NCBI RefSeq assembly: GCF_021538895.1
Contig: NZ_JADDRL010000001.1
Span: 1-64,000, forward strand
Length of the DNA: 64,000 nucleotides
Direction of reading: 5' to 3'
Source: Streptomyces olivochromogenes
Lineage (GTDB): Bacteria; Actinomycetota; Actinomycetes; Streptomycetales; Streptomycetaceae
Shown: piece by piece, positions 51,959 to 59,678 of the stretch
Layout: every line of letters starts with the position of its first letter
How positions within the stretch are numbered: the first letter of the stretch is position 1
The notes under the pieces: model-generated
The model's input: only the letters and a program-made list of their open reading frames with translations
Told to the model about the DNA's origin: nothing
The model's database searches: none
Made by a program: the position numbers and the translations under genes

Positions 51959-52034
51959 GCGGGACGAAATACCTGCGACGGTGGTGATCCAACTGGCTAC
52001 GCTGACCCGTCGTGATCAACTGAAAGGTGCCGCG

Positions 52035-52475
52035 ATGAGTCAGTACCTCGACATGGGCGACGAGACCCTATGGAACCCGTCCAACGGGGCTGCCCGTTTG
52101 TTCCAGCGCCAAGTGGCTGTCTTCGAGGCGGAGTTGGAGCTGGCTTCGGGCATCGGGCCGATGGAGAACGACGAGTGCCAGATCGACCCCGTGGCCTTCG
52201 AGACCTTCGTCAACGCCCTCCTGGCTCAGCATCGTAGAACGAGCCACACCATCATTCTCGCGCTCTCCGAAGGCTTCACCGCCACCGTGCTCGCTCTTGC
52301 AGAGCGCGCCGGAATCAGGGTGGACTGGGCACAACTGGGTGCCACCCCGACAGGCCCACTCCAGGACGTGCAGGTTTCCGCCGTCACAGGAATGTCCGCG
52401 CCGACCGCCGGGGACTCCTGGGGGTCGGGATTGCGCGCGAAGGCACGGGAGTTGGAGCAGCGCATGCCCCGCTGA
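52035..52475 (+). CDS. DUF6086-like hypothetical protein, 146 aa
   Basis: ATG 52035 follows GAAAGGTG. The N-terminus MSQYLDMGDETLWNPSNGA and the following RLFQRQVAVFEAELELASG with IGPMENDECQIDP recur in Streptomyces and I believe belong to DUF6086. Soluble; central part helical (ALLAQHRRTSHTIILALSEGF). Function unknown. Often found in clusters of immunity-like small genes, which fits the neighbours here. Confidence 0.7.
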   Translation: MSQYLDMGDETLWNPSNGAARLFQRQVAVFEAELELASGIGPMENDECQIDPVAFETFVNALLAQHRRTSHTIILALSEGFTATVLALAERAGIRVDWAQLGATPTGPLQDVQVSAVTGMSAPTAGDSWGSGLRAKARELEQRMPR

Positions 52476-52548
52476 GCAGAGCAGCCGCGTGCAACAGCCC
52501 GATCGCTGTCCCCACGCACTGTTGGACGTCGCCTCCGGACGCCGCCGC

Positions 52549-53244
52549 TCAGGCCACCGGCTTGTCGTCCTGGCGGCGCACCATCTCGGTGATCCAGATG
52601 GGCGCGAACGGTGACGTACATCCCGGGGAGGTCGGGTAGTCCTTGAGCACCTCCAGGCGCTCGCCGATGTCGACTGCACGCATGCGGTGCTCGGCGTGTT
52701 CGATCCCGATCTGGGCCAGGCAATGGTTCATCGCCCACTGCAGGCGATCCGGAGCGTCTTTCATCTCCGCCTCGATGACGTCGAGCAGTCCAGCGAGGTC
52801 GAGGCCCTCCGGCTTCTTCGCCACGCGTTCGGTGGTCAATGCCCAGCCGGCACTCGCCACCACGGGATCCGGGTCGGCGAACCAGATCAGGCGCAGCTCT
52901 TCGGAGTGCGGGTTCTTCTTCACCACGTAGTTCACGAGCCAGTCGTGCACCTTCGGCGTGCGCGCCTGGCGCAATATGACGTCCAACTCGTCACGCTCGA
53001 ACGCCTTCGGGCGGCAGATCAGGATCGCCAGCAGTCTCGCCGCGGTGTCGCCCGTCTCCCAGAGCCGGCACGCGAGTTCCTGCTGCGTCTTCAACCGCTT
53101 CGCGAGCGCACGCAGCTTGCTGAGGTTCACGCCATGATCGTCGCCGTGCTTCTCGTTCACCTGGCGTGTCTTCGGGTCCTCAAGCTGGGCCAGCTCGGCC
53201 ATCACCTGGGCAACCGTCGTCTCGGTCAGCGCCTTATCGGCCAC
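52549..53244 (-). CDS. DNA alkylation repair (AlkD/HEAT-repeat) family protein
   Basis: 231 residues from GTG 53244 with AGGAGG upstream. Built from HEAT-like helical repeats: VAQVMAELAQLEDPKTRQV, NLSKLRALAKRLKTQQELA, ARLLAILICRPKAFERDEL, WLVNYVVKKNPHSEEL and ASAGWALTTERVAKKPEGL. Helical repeat proteins of this group remove or recognise bulky alkylated bases without base flipping (AlkD), but catalytic residues of AlkD cannot be placed with confidence here. Cytoplasmic. Confidence 0.75.
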   Translation of the reverse strand: MADKALTETTVAQVMAELAQLEDPKTRQVNEKHGDDHGVNLSKLRALAKRLKTQQELACRLWETGDTAARLLAILICRPKAFERDELDVILRQARTPKVHDWLVNYVVKKNPHSEELRLIWFADPDPVVASAGWALTTERVAKKPEGLDLAGLLDVIEAEMKDAPDRLQWAMNHCLAQIGIEHAEHRMRAVDIGERLEVLKDYPTSPGCTSPFAPIWITEMVRRQDDKPVA

Positions 53245-53350
53245 CTCAGCCTCCTGTCCACCACGTGCGCGACTCAATCTACGACGGAAGCCGGCTCCCT
53301 GTCGTATGCGCGGGTTCGGCGGCAATCAGAGCACTGAAGCCACGCGTCAT

Positions 53351-53725
53351 TCAGGGTTCCAATGCGGCTCGCGCCAGGTCGCGGAATTCATCGTCCGGGA
53401 TGGAAGCGGCGTCCTCCGGCCGTAGCCGGATGGTCGACTTGCCCGAGATGAGCGCGGGGTGGCGGGAAGCGAAACCGGCGTCGCGACCATTTTGCCCGTA
53501 GACCGACACCCCGTGCCGCCACACGCCGACGTGGAGCCTGCGCTTACCGACCTGATAGGTCGGCATCTTGTAGGAGATGATCACGGCCGCTTGAGGCTGG
53601 GCCTCCAAGATCAGCCGGTGCAGCCGGTCGAAGAGGGGGCGGTGCTCGGCGGGAATGGCGTCGATGTAGTCCCTGACTTCCTGGTCCACCACCACAGTGT
53701 GGCCCACCACTGAGCGCTTTCCCAC
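53351..53725 (-). CDS. DUF1801 domain protein
   Basis: 124 residues from GTG 53725; a later GTG near 53700 is also possible and no ribosome site decides. DUF1801 pattern: VRDYIDAIPAEHRPLFDRL, LILEAQPQAAVIISYKMPTY and HVGVWRHGVSVYGQNG, ending in IRLRPEDAASIPDDEFRDL. Members include the iron chaperone-like YdhG proteins; function poorly defined. Lies just before an SDR gene on the opposite strand. Confidence 0.85.
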   Translation of the reverse strand: MGKRSVVGHTVVVDQEVRDYIDAIPAEHRPLFDRLHRLILEAQPQAAVIISYKMPTYQVGKRRLHVGVWRHGVSVYGQNGRDAGFASRHPALISGKSTIRLRPEDAASIPDDEFRDLARAALEP

Positions 53726-53792
53726 TACTGCCCGCTTACCGGCGGACCCAAGGCTCTCCCCCCACTGGACAGCAGCCGCCTACTTGGCATTA

Positions 53793-53809
53793 ACTGCCAG
53801 ATAGGCAGT
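53793..53809. promoter_or_regulatory. Operator-like palindrome before the SDR gene
   Basis: ACTGCC-agata-GGCAGT, 22 bp before the SDR start. This is typical of TetR/MarR-type sites, but no such regulator gene is adjacent. Confidence 0.55.
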
Positions 53810-53830
53810 GACTGTACTGAGGAGAGAGCC

Positions 53831-54634
53831 ATGACAGCCGTCGACTACAACGGCCAGACCACCCTGATCACCGGCGCCAGCGCGGGTCTCGGCGCCGAGT
53901 TCGCCCGCCAGCTCGCCGCCCGCGGCTCCGACCTGGTGCTGGTAGCCCGCCGCAAGGACCGCTTGGAGAAGCTGGCCGCCGAGCTGCGCAGGCACCACGG
54001 GATCGAGGTGCACGTGCTGGCCCTCGATCTGGCCACCGGAAACCCCGGGCAGGCGCTGATCGAGCGGCTGGAACCACTCGGCCTGCACGTCACCAGCGTG
54101 ATCAACAACGCCGGGTTCGCCTCCTTCGGTGCCTTCCACCAAGCGGATCCGGAGCGGCTGCGCCGCGAGATCGCCGTCGACGTGACCGCCGTGGCCGACA
54201 TCAGCCGCGCCTTCATCGAACAGCTGCGGACGGCCGGCCGCGGGGTGCTGGTCAACGTGGCGAGCATGGCCGCCTACCAGCCCAACCCCCGGATGGCGCT
54301 CTACGGGGCGACCAAGGCGTTCGTATTGAGCCTCACCGAGGCGCTGTGGGAGGAGTCCCGCGGCACCGGCCTGCGGGTACTGGCCCTCTCCCCCGGCGCC
54401 ACCCGTACCGAGTTCTTCGACGTCGTGGGCACCGACCGGGCCGCCGGCGGGACCAAACTCGCCTCCCCTGTCGATGTCGTCCACACCGCCCTGACCGCCC
54501 TCGACCGCCGGAACCCGCCACCCAGCGTCATCGCGGGACGCATGAACCGGGTGATGGCCGTCCTCGCCCGCCGTCTGGCCACCCGACGGCAGGTCATCCG
54601 AGCCGTCGGCCGACTCACCGCCGAGCAGGCGTGA
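53831..54634 (+). CDS. SDR family oxidoreductase
   Basis: 267 residues with GAGGAGAG before ATG 53831. TGASAGLG cofactor motif (14-21), NNAGF, VNVASMAAYQP with the catalytic Ser, and YGATK as YxxxK. C-terminus SPGATRTEFFD is that of the DltE-like (YqjQ) branch, often acting on fatty or ketone substrates. The palindrome just upstream suggests repressor control. Confidence 0.92.
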   Translation: MTAVDYNGQTTLITGASAGLGAEFARQLAARGSDLVLVARRKDRLEKLAAELRRHHGIEVHVLALDLATGNPGQALIERLEPLGLHVTSVINNAGFASFGAFHQADPERLRREIAVDVTAVADISRAFIEQLRTAGRGVLVNVASMAAYQPNPRMALYGATKAFVLSLTEALWEESRGTGLRVLALSPGATRTEFFDVVGTDRAAGGTKLASPVDVVHTALTALDRRNPPPSVIAGRMNRVMAVLARRLATRRQVIRAVGRLTAEQA

Positions 54635-54746
54635 CGAAGGGCGGAACTCACCAGGCAAACCCCCAACTCACAGCCCGACGCTTTCCCCTCCGGAACTGTG
54701 GCTTCCACCACTGCGTCGAAGGTCACGCGCCTGATCGACTTGCCCG

Positions 54747-54971
54747 ATGTTGATCAACCTGATTCTTCGTGTCCTGCCGTTCTGGATCCGCGAACCTCTG
54801 CTCATCTCCGTCTGCCTCGTCTTCACCGGCCTCGCCTTTTACGGGTTCGCCGTTGCCGGAGAGTGGCAAAGAGCCGCCTTCGGTTTCGTGTTTCTCGCGA
54901 TCGCGGTGCTGCGGGCCTTCGTCCTGCGCCGTGAGTGGAGATCCCGCCCAAGAACCGACCAGGCCGCGTAA
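54747..54971 (+). CDS. Small membrane protein, 74 aa
   Basis: Two hydrophobic segments (LISVCLVFTGLAFYGFAVA and AAFGFVFLAIAVLRAFVL) and a basic C-terminal tail (RREWRSRPRTDQ). No ribosome site is obvious, but the hydrophobicity pattern and codon usage support a real gene. Function unknown. Confidence 0.55.
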   Translation: MLINLILRVLPFWIREPLLISVCLVFTGLAFYGFAVAGEWQRAAFGFVFLAIAVLRAFVLRREWRSRPRTDQAA

Positions 54972-55073
54972 AGCCGCGTTTCCGGCTCCATCCGATCTGC
55001 TGACGGAGCAGGCGGGTTACGGACCCAGGGCTGCACCACCGCCTGGCAGCTCTGGGCGGGGCAAACGCACGCG

Positions 55074-56054
55074 TCAGACGGGCAGGGCGGCGAGCCACTC
55101 GGTCAGGATTCGGTTGACCTCGGCGGGGCGTTCCTGCTGGATCCAGTGGCCGCAGTCGTCGAGGATGTGGGAGGAGACGAGTCCCGGCAGTGTGACCGGG
55201 TACGCCTTGATCGCGTCGGCCAGCCAGGTCGTAGAGACGTCCAGGCTGCCGCCGATGAACAGGGACGGCTGGGTGATGGGGGCGCCGTCGAAGGCGGCCA
55301 GGTCCTCCCAGTCACGGTCCATGTTCCGATAGCGGTTGAGGGCTCCGGTAAGGCCGGTGCGTTCGAACTCCCCTGCGTAGACGTCGAGATCCCGCTCGCT
55401 GAGCCAGGCGGGCAGCCGACCGGCGGGGAACCGGTCACGCAACGTCCCTTCCTTGCTGACGAATTGCGGAGCGGGAGCGCCGGGTGCGGGCATGGTGTCG
55501 GCGGACAGGGCCGCGAAGAAGCCCGCGAGCCAGCCGCGTACATCGGGTTCGATCTCGGCCTCGGCGCGGCCCGTCTCCTGGAAGTACGAGACGTAGAACT
55601 CCTCGTCCCCACCCATCTGAGCGAAGACATCGCTGGGCCGGGGCCCGCCCCGCGGGGTGTAGGGAACACTCAACAGCCCCACCGCGCGGAAGACATCCGG
55701 CCTGAGCAGAGCGGAGGTCGCTGCGATGGGCGCGCCCCAGTCGTGGCCGATCACCACCGCCGACTCTTCGCCCAGGCCGTGCACCACCGAGACGTTGTCC
55801 TCCACCAAGTTCAGCATCCGGTACGCGTCTGTCGCGACCGGCTTGGAAGAGCGGCCGTACCCCCGGACATCGACGGCGACCGCACGGTATCCCGCCGCGG
55901 CGAGTACGGGCAGCTGGTGGCGCCAGGAGTACCAGGATTCCGGGAAGCCGTGAACGAGCAGCACCAGCGGCCCGGTTCCCTGCTCCGCGAGGTGAATCCG
56001 GCCGCCCGGCGAGGAGACCAACCGGTGGGTGATCTCGGCGACGCTCTGTGACAT
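55074..56054 (-). CDS. Epoxide hydrolase-type alpha/beta hydrolase
   Basis: 326 residues from ATG 56054 with GGAGGAGGG upstream. Oxyanion region HGFPESWYSWRHQLP, nucleophile Asp in IGHDWGAPIAA, acidic/structural motif FIGGSLDVSTTW and catalytic His in DDCGHWIQQERP. HDW at the nucleophile and HGFPESW fit soluble epoxide hydrolases (with a tyrosine lid such as YVSYFQE). Hydrolyses epoxides or haloalkane-like substrates in the cytoplasm. The region just upstream has a 21-bp tandem repeat. Confidence 0.92.
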   Translation of the reverse strand: MSQSVAEITHRLVSSPGGRIHLAEQGTGPLVLLVHGFPESWYSWRHQLPVLAAAGYRAVAVDVRGYGRSSKPVATDAYRMLNLVEDNVSVVHGLGEESAVVIGHDWGAPIAATSALLRPDVFRAVGLLSVPYTPRGGPRPSDVFAQMGGDEEFYVSYFQETGRAEAEIEPDVRGWLAGFFAALSADTMPAPGAPAPQFVSKEGTLRDRFPAGRLPAWLSERDLDVYAGEFERTGLTGALNRYRNMDRDWEDLAAFDGAPITQPSLFIGGSLDVSTTWLADAIKAYPVTLPGLVSSHILDDCGHWIQQERPAEVNRILTEWLAALPV

Positions 56055-56067
56055 GTGCCCCTCCTCC

Positions 56068-56109
56068 AGGACCGCGGGTCTGCCGTGCAGGACCGTGGGT
56101 CTGCCGTGC
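56068..56109. repeat. Tandem 21-bp repeat upstream of the epoxide hydrolase
   Basis: Two adjacent copies (56068-56088 and 56089-56109) differ at one position. Each contains GGGTCTGCCGTGC. It begins 14 bp upstream of the start codon, so it lies in the 5' region. Confidence 0.85.
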
Positions 56110-56311
56110 GCCAGGACGGCTGGTTCCACCGGTCCGCCGGCTCACCGCCGATCATGCGCAGGACTCTGCCGAGGAGGCGACGCCGTTTGCCGATTCAGCA
56201 AGCTCAGCCCTGAGCGGCGCTGCCTGCTGTTGGGGGCCAATCCGACCCCAGGGCGAGGTGGGGTTCCCGTCATGCCCTGCGGACCGTTGCAGCATTCCGC
56301 AGGTGCCGAGG

Positions 56312-57535
56312 TCAGCCGCAGTACAGCAGACCCACCTTCTGCTTGGCGGTCAGGACGCGGTGCACACTCTGGTTCACCTGCGCGCGGAAGGTCGCGTTCT
56401 GCGCCATCCGGGTCTGCACTGCCTTGGCCATGGCCGGGACCAGGTTCGGCTCGACGGTCAGGACCAAGTCCCCGCCAGCGGACAGGAAGTTCACGGCGCG
56501 GCTCGCCGGGGACACGGCCTTCACCGCCACCGCGTTCCCGAGGTCGTCCGAGATCACCACGCCCTTGAAGCCGAGTGTCTTGCGGAGCAGTCCCTGGATC
56601 ACCGTGGAGGAGAACACGGCCCGATGCTTCGGGTCGATCTTGCTGTACGTGGCCAGCGAGATCATGACGAAGGGTGCGCCCGCCTTGATCCCGGAGCTGA
56701 ACGGGGTGATGCTCGAACTCCTGCTCGTCGTCACCGAGTCCACCACGTTCGCCGTGGTGTCGGTGTTGCCACGGACGTAGCCGAGTCCAGGAAAGTGCTT
56801 GAGCGTGGCCAGTACGTTGGACTGGGCGAAGCCGGCAGCGAACGCGTTGCTGTGGGGCGTCACCGTCGCGGCCGTGTGGCCGAACTCGCGGTCGTACCGG
56901 CCGATCGGAGCGTTGTTCCTGCCCAAGCTGGCCGGGACGACGTCCGCGACGGGAGCGAGGTTCAAATTCACACCGGCAGACTTGAGTTGATTCGCCCACG
57001 CGGCGGCCTGAGTACGGAGCTTCGTGGTCGACCAGGTTCCCTGCACCAGCGCGCTCGGCATGGTCGAGAACCCGGGACCGGACAGCACCTGCACCTGGCC
57101 GCCCTCCTGGTCGGTGGAGACCAGCAGGCCAACCCGGTGCCCCGACACGGTGTCGGCTTTCGCCTGAAGGCTGTTGACGAGGGTCCTGGTCGCCTTCGTA
57201 CCGGACTTGCTCCGTCCGGCCAGGAAGACCGACCCGACATGGTACTGGCGCAGAACCTGGATCCGCGCCTGGTCCGGATTCGAGGCGGCGACGGCGCCCA
57301 TGAAGAGCTGACCGACTCGCTGCGACCCCGTCATTGCACCGAAGACCTTGTCCACGCAGGTCGTGGTCGCTGTCGTGCTCCCGGTTGCCGAAGCGGGTGC
57401 TTCCGATACGGCCGCAGCGTGCGAGGTATAAGCACCGCCCAGGCCTGCGGCCGCCAGCGAGAGCGTGAGCAGCGGAACGGGCCAGACGGCCCGCTTCCCT
57501 CTCGGGCCATGGGATGGCGCCTGCCGCGATGTCAT
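56312..57535 (-). CDS. Secreted glycoside hydrolase family 3 (beta-N-acetylhexosaminidase-like)
   Basis: 407 residues. Signal peptide with core PVPLLTLSLAAAGLGG and cleavage near SHA. NagZ-type barrel: RVGQLFMGAVAAS, VGLLVSTDQEGGQVQ, GVNLNLAPVADV, LATLKHFPGLGYV with the family KHFPG motif, and the nucleophile Asp in GVVISDDLGNAV. Single GH3 N-terminal domain without the C-terminal sandwich, as in NagZ. Being exported, it probably processes chitin or cell-wall oligosaccharides outside the cell. Confidence 0.93.
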   Translation of the reverse strand: MTSRQAPSHGPRGKRAVWPVPLLTLSLAAAGLGGAYTSHAAAVSEAPASATGSTTATTTCVDKVFGAMTGSQRVGQLFMGAVAASNPDQARIQVLRQYHVGSVFLAGRSKSGTKATRTLVNSLQAKADTVSGHRVGLLVSTDQEGGQVQVLSGPGFSTMPSALVQGTWSTTKLRTQAAAWANQLKSAGVNLNLAPVADVVPASLGRNNAPIGRYDREFGHTAATVTPHSNAFAAGFAQSNVLATLKHFPGLGYVRGNTDTTANVVDSVTTSRSSSITPFSSGIKAGAPFVMISLATYSKIDPKHRAVFSSTVIQGLLRKTLGFKGVVISDDLGNAVAVKAVSPASRAVNFLSAGGDLVLTVEPNLVPAMAKAVQTRMAQNATFRAQVNQSVHRVLTAKQKVGLLYCG

Positions 57536-57877
57536 GCGGAGCCCCTTCCGCTGCGTTTACCACCGACCGGGCGCCCCTTGCCCAGCCGTCGACAGCGGTC
57601 ACGCAGCCAGTACCTCCAAACGTACATCCATCCGACGGCATGTGCCTCTGCTGTCGCGGACCTGGTGCGCGCGGCACAGCGACGTCGTACAAGTCCTGCT
57701 GATACAGGGGTTCCGGCAGTGCGGCTGCGGCCAATTCGGCATCCACGGTGGAGATCCGCCCGTCCGGACGGGCCGACCGGCCCACTGGCCCTGGGCAAGC
57801 CGGACTCCAACTCCACATCTCAGGGGTCGACTTCAGCCGAAGGGCTGGCGGACGGCGAGAGGGCTGACGGACGGCGA
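57536..57877. other. 342-bp gap, no gene supported
   Basis: Frames on both strands are short, lack ribosome sites and show no family features. The only notable feature is GGCGAGAGGGCTGACGGACGGCGA-like near-repeats around 57850-57880. Confidence 0.5.
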
Positions 57878-58747
57878 TCAGGCCGTGTCGGAGACTTCCC
57901 CCGGCGTGTCGCGGCCGTCGGTCGTCTGCCCCGGCGCGTCGGCCGCCTGCTGAGCCCTCGGGGAGTGGGTTCCGCCATTCCGAATACGGCGGCCTGCGGG
58001 CAGGCGTCCTACGGCGTCGGAGACCCAGGGCGGGGTGTGCTTTCGCAGGTGGCGACGGGTGCGGACACGGGCCCGGGCCAGTTGCAGGAACACCTGTGCG
58101 GCGGCCGGGGTCGGATCGGTGAGGTCGTCGGTCAGGGCGACTTCGACACCGCCTTTGTACTGCGCCGAGAGGTTGTAGATGAACGTGCACAGCGCCGCCA
58201 GGCATGTGCCCAGGACGACTTCCAGGGTGACGATGCCGAACACGATGGTCAGGACGGTGGTCAGCGACGGCAGTGCGTTCGGGGCCATGACCTCCAGCAT
58301 GATGCAGACGACGATCGTGGTGGCGATCGCGACCACGCCGAGTCCGGCCAGGAGCAGGAAGCTCGCCACCATCACCGACCAGGGTTCACCTTCGGATATG
58401 CGCAGCCGCTTCGTGTGCGGGCCGGGCGTGGGAGGCCCATCGAACGGTGTCGGGTGACTCCGGGTGCCGAGTGCCGGCTCGGACCTGTCGGCCGCGACGG
58501 GCTGGGGCTCGTGGACGGGGCTCGGGGCCGGCTCCACCGGCGGCGGATGCACAGGTGCGGGTGGTGCGGGGTCCGTGTACGCACGAACGCCGTCCTGCTC
58601 CACTCGCCCCGCCCGCTCATCGGGGGGCAGCACTATCCGCTGGAATTCAGCCGCCCCCTTCTCCCAAGAGCGGCGAAGGCCACCGCCTTGCGTCGGTGTC
58701 GCCTGTCCGTGGCCGGTGCTGCGGATCCTGCGCTTGGCACGGCTCAT
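57878..58747 (-). CDS. DUF3566 transmembrane protein, not beside gyrA
   Basis: 289 residues from ATG 58747 (GGGAGA upstream). A long Pro-rich cytoplasmic N-terminus precedes the DUF3566 core: GEPWSVMVASFLLLAGLGVV (TM1) and VTLEVVLGTCLAALCTFIYN (TM2), then LSAQYKGGVEVALTDD. The PWSV and YNLSAQ motifs are hallmark for the family, which is normally found directly downstream of gyrA. Here it is on its own and has a basic disordered C-terminus. Function unknown. Confidence 0.85.
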   Translation of the reverse strand: MSRAKRRIRSTGHGQATPTQGGGLRRSWEKGAAEFQRIVLPPDERAGRVEQDGVRAYTDPAPPAPVHPPPVEPAPSPVHEPQPVAADRSEPALGTRSHPTPFDGPPTPGPHTKRLRISEGEPWSVMVASFLLLAGLGVVAIATTIVVCIMLEVMAPNALPSLTTVLTIVFGIVTLEVVLGTCLAALCTFIYNLSAQYKGGVEVALTDDLTDPTPAAAQVFLQLARARVRTRRHLRKHTPPWVSDAVGRLPAGRRIRNGGTHSPRAQQAADAPGQTTDGRDTPGEVSDTA

Positions 58748-58843
58748 GCGTGTCTCCCGTCGGCCTGGCAGCTTGGTCGCACCATCCCCCGTCGAACGGC
58801 CCTCCATCGACCACAGCAGTCGACCTTTGAGGCCTGCCGTCCA

Positions 58844-58868
58844 CAAAAAGACGGTATAGACCTTTTTG
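58844..58868. repeat. AT-rich inverted repeat in a GC-rich gap
   Basis: CAAAAAG (58844-58850) and CTTTTTG (58862-58868) around an 11-nt loop. It lies upstream of the DUF3566 gene and may be a promoter or transcription-stop element. The gap 58748-59036 also holds a GC-only run near 58949-58974. Confidence 0.5.
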
Positions 58869-59036
58869 CCATCGTGCACCCTCAGACGGGTGAGTCAGGG
58901 GGCGAAGATGCAGGCCAGCGGGGGCGTACGGGGCCGCCCCGCCAAGGTCGGCCCGGGCCCCGGGCCCCGGGCCGCCGTGGCGCGTGGCGCGAGACAGCGC
59001 CCTGGCGCCGTTGTCGCAATGGCGCGCGGCGCTGTG

Positions 59037-59471
59037 TCACGCGGAGGAGAGCTGCTCACGCACCCATGCAGGATCGGGGTTGGTATACGGCCGGCCCGCC
59101 ACGACGACGGTAGGCACGGTCTCATTGCCCTCGTTGGCGGCTCTCACCACTGCCGCTCCGGCAGGGTCACGCCAGATGTTGACCCAATGCAACCGGTGGG
59201 CGCTACGGCCCAACCGGATGCGCAGTCGCAGGCAGTACGGGCAGCCCGGCCGCCAGAAGACGACCGGCCGGCCGTCGACGGCGCTGCGGCTCTGTGCCTC
59301 CAGCGCGCCGATCGACCTCGGGAAGAGCAGAGGCGAGTTCACGACCGCGAGCGGCACGAACACGAAAAGGAGTGGTGCGGCAGCACCGAGGTTTCCCCTG
59401 AGGATCAGCCCAGTCGCGACGACTGAGCCGCAGAGCACCAGCAGCATCGGCGAGATCCAAGCGCGCTTCAT
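59037..59471 (-). CDS. Membrane-anchored glutaredoxin (mycoredoxin-like)
   Basis: 144 residues. Two N-terminal hydrophobic segments (PMLLVLCGSVVATGLIL, and LGAAAPLLFVFVPLAVV) anchor a C-terminal glutaredoxin fold: VVFWRPGCPYCLRLRIRLG with the CPYC redox pair, then VNIWRDPAGAAVVRAAN and GNETVPTVVVAG with the cis-Pro motif TVP. Mycothiol- or thiol-dependent reductase facing the cytoplasm or the outside. Divergent from the flavin disulfide reductase. Confidence 0.88.
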   Translation of the reverse strand: MKRAWISPMLLVLCGSVVATGLILRGNLGAAAPLLFVFVPLAVVNSPLLFPRSIGALEAQSRSAVDGRPVVFWRPGCPYCLRLRIRLGRSAHRLHWVNIWRDPAGAAVVRAANEGNETVPTVVVAGRPYTNPDPAWVREQLSSA

Positions 59472-59678
59472 GAAGGCGCAGGGTATCGATGAGTTGCCAC
59501 GGCGCCGCGGCCGGCATCGTCGGCGGTGTGGTGGTCAACGGCGGCATGTTCGTCATGCTCTCCGTGGACGCACTCCCCGATGTGGCCCGGCCCAAGTCCC
59601 CCATCAGGACTGCGATGTCCACGAACCGTAAGGAGATCCGCCACCTGTCCATGTGCCCGCACGGCCAGACTCGTCCGC

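Noticed and set aside
58941..58975. GC-only run that looks palindromic
   Set aside because: Not a perfect palindrome on inspection; likely chance in this composition.
56048..59113. About 1,000-codon open frame on the plus strand
   Set aside because: Antisense to the GH3 and DUF3566 genes, with no domains and no start with ribosome site.
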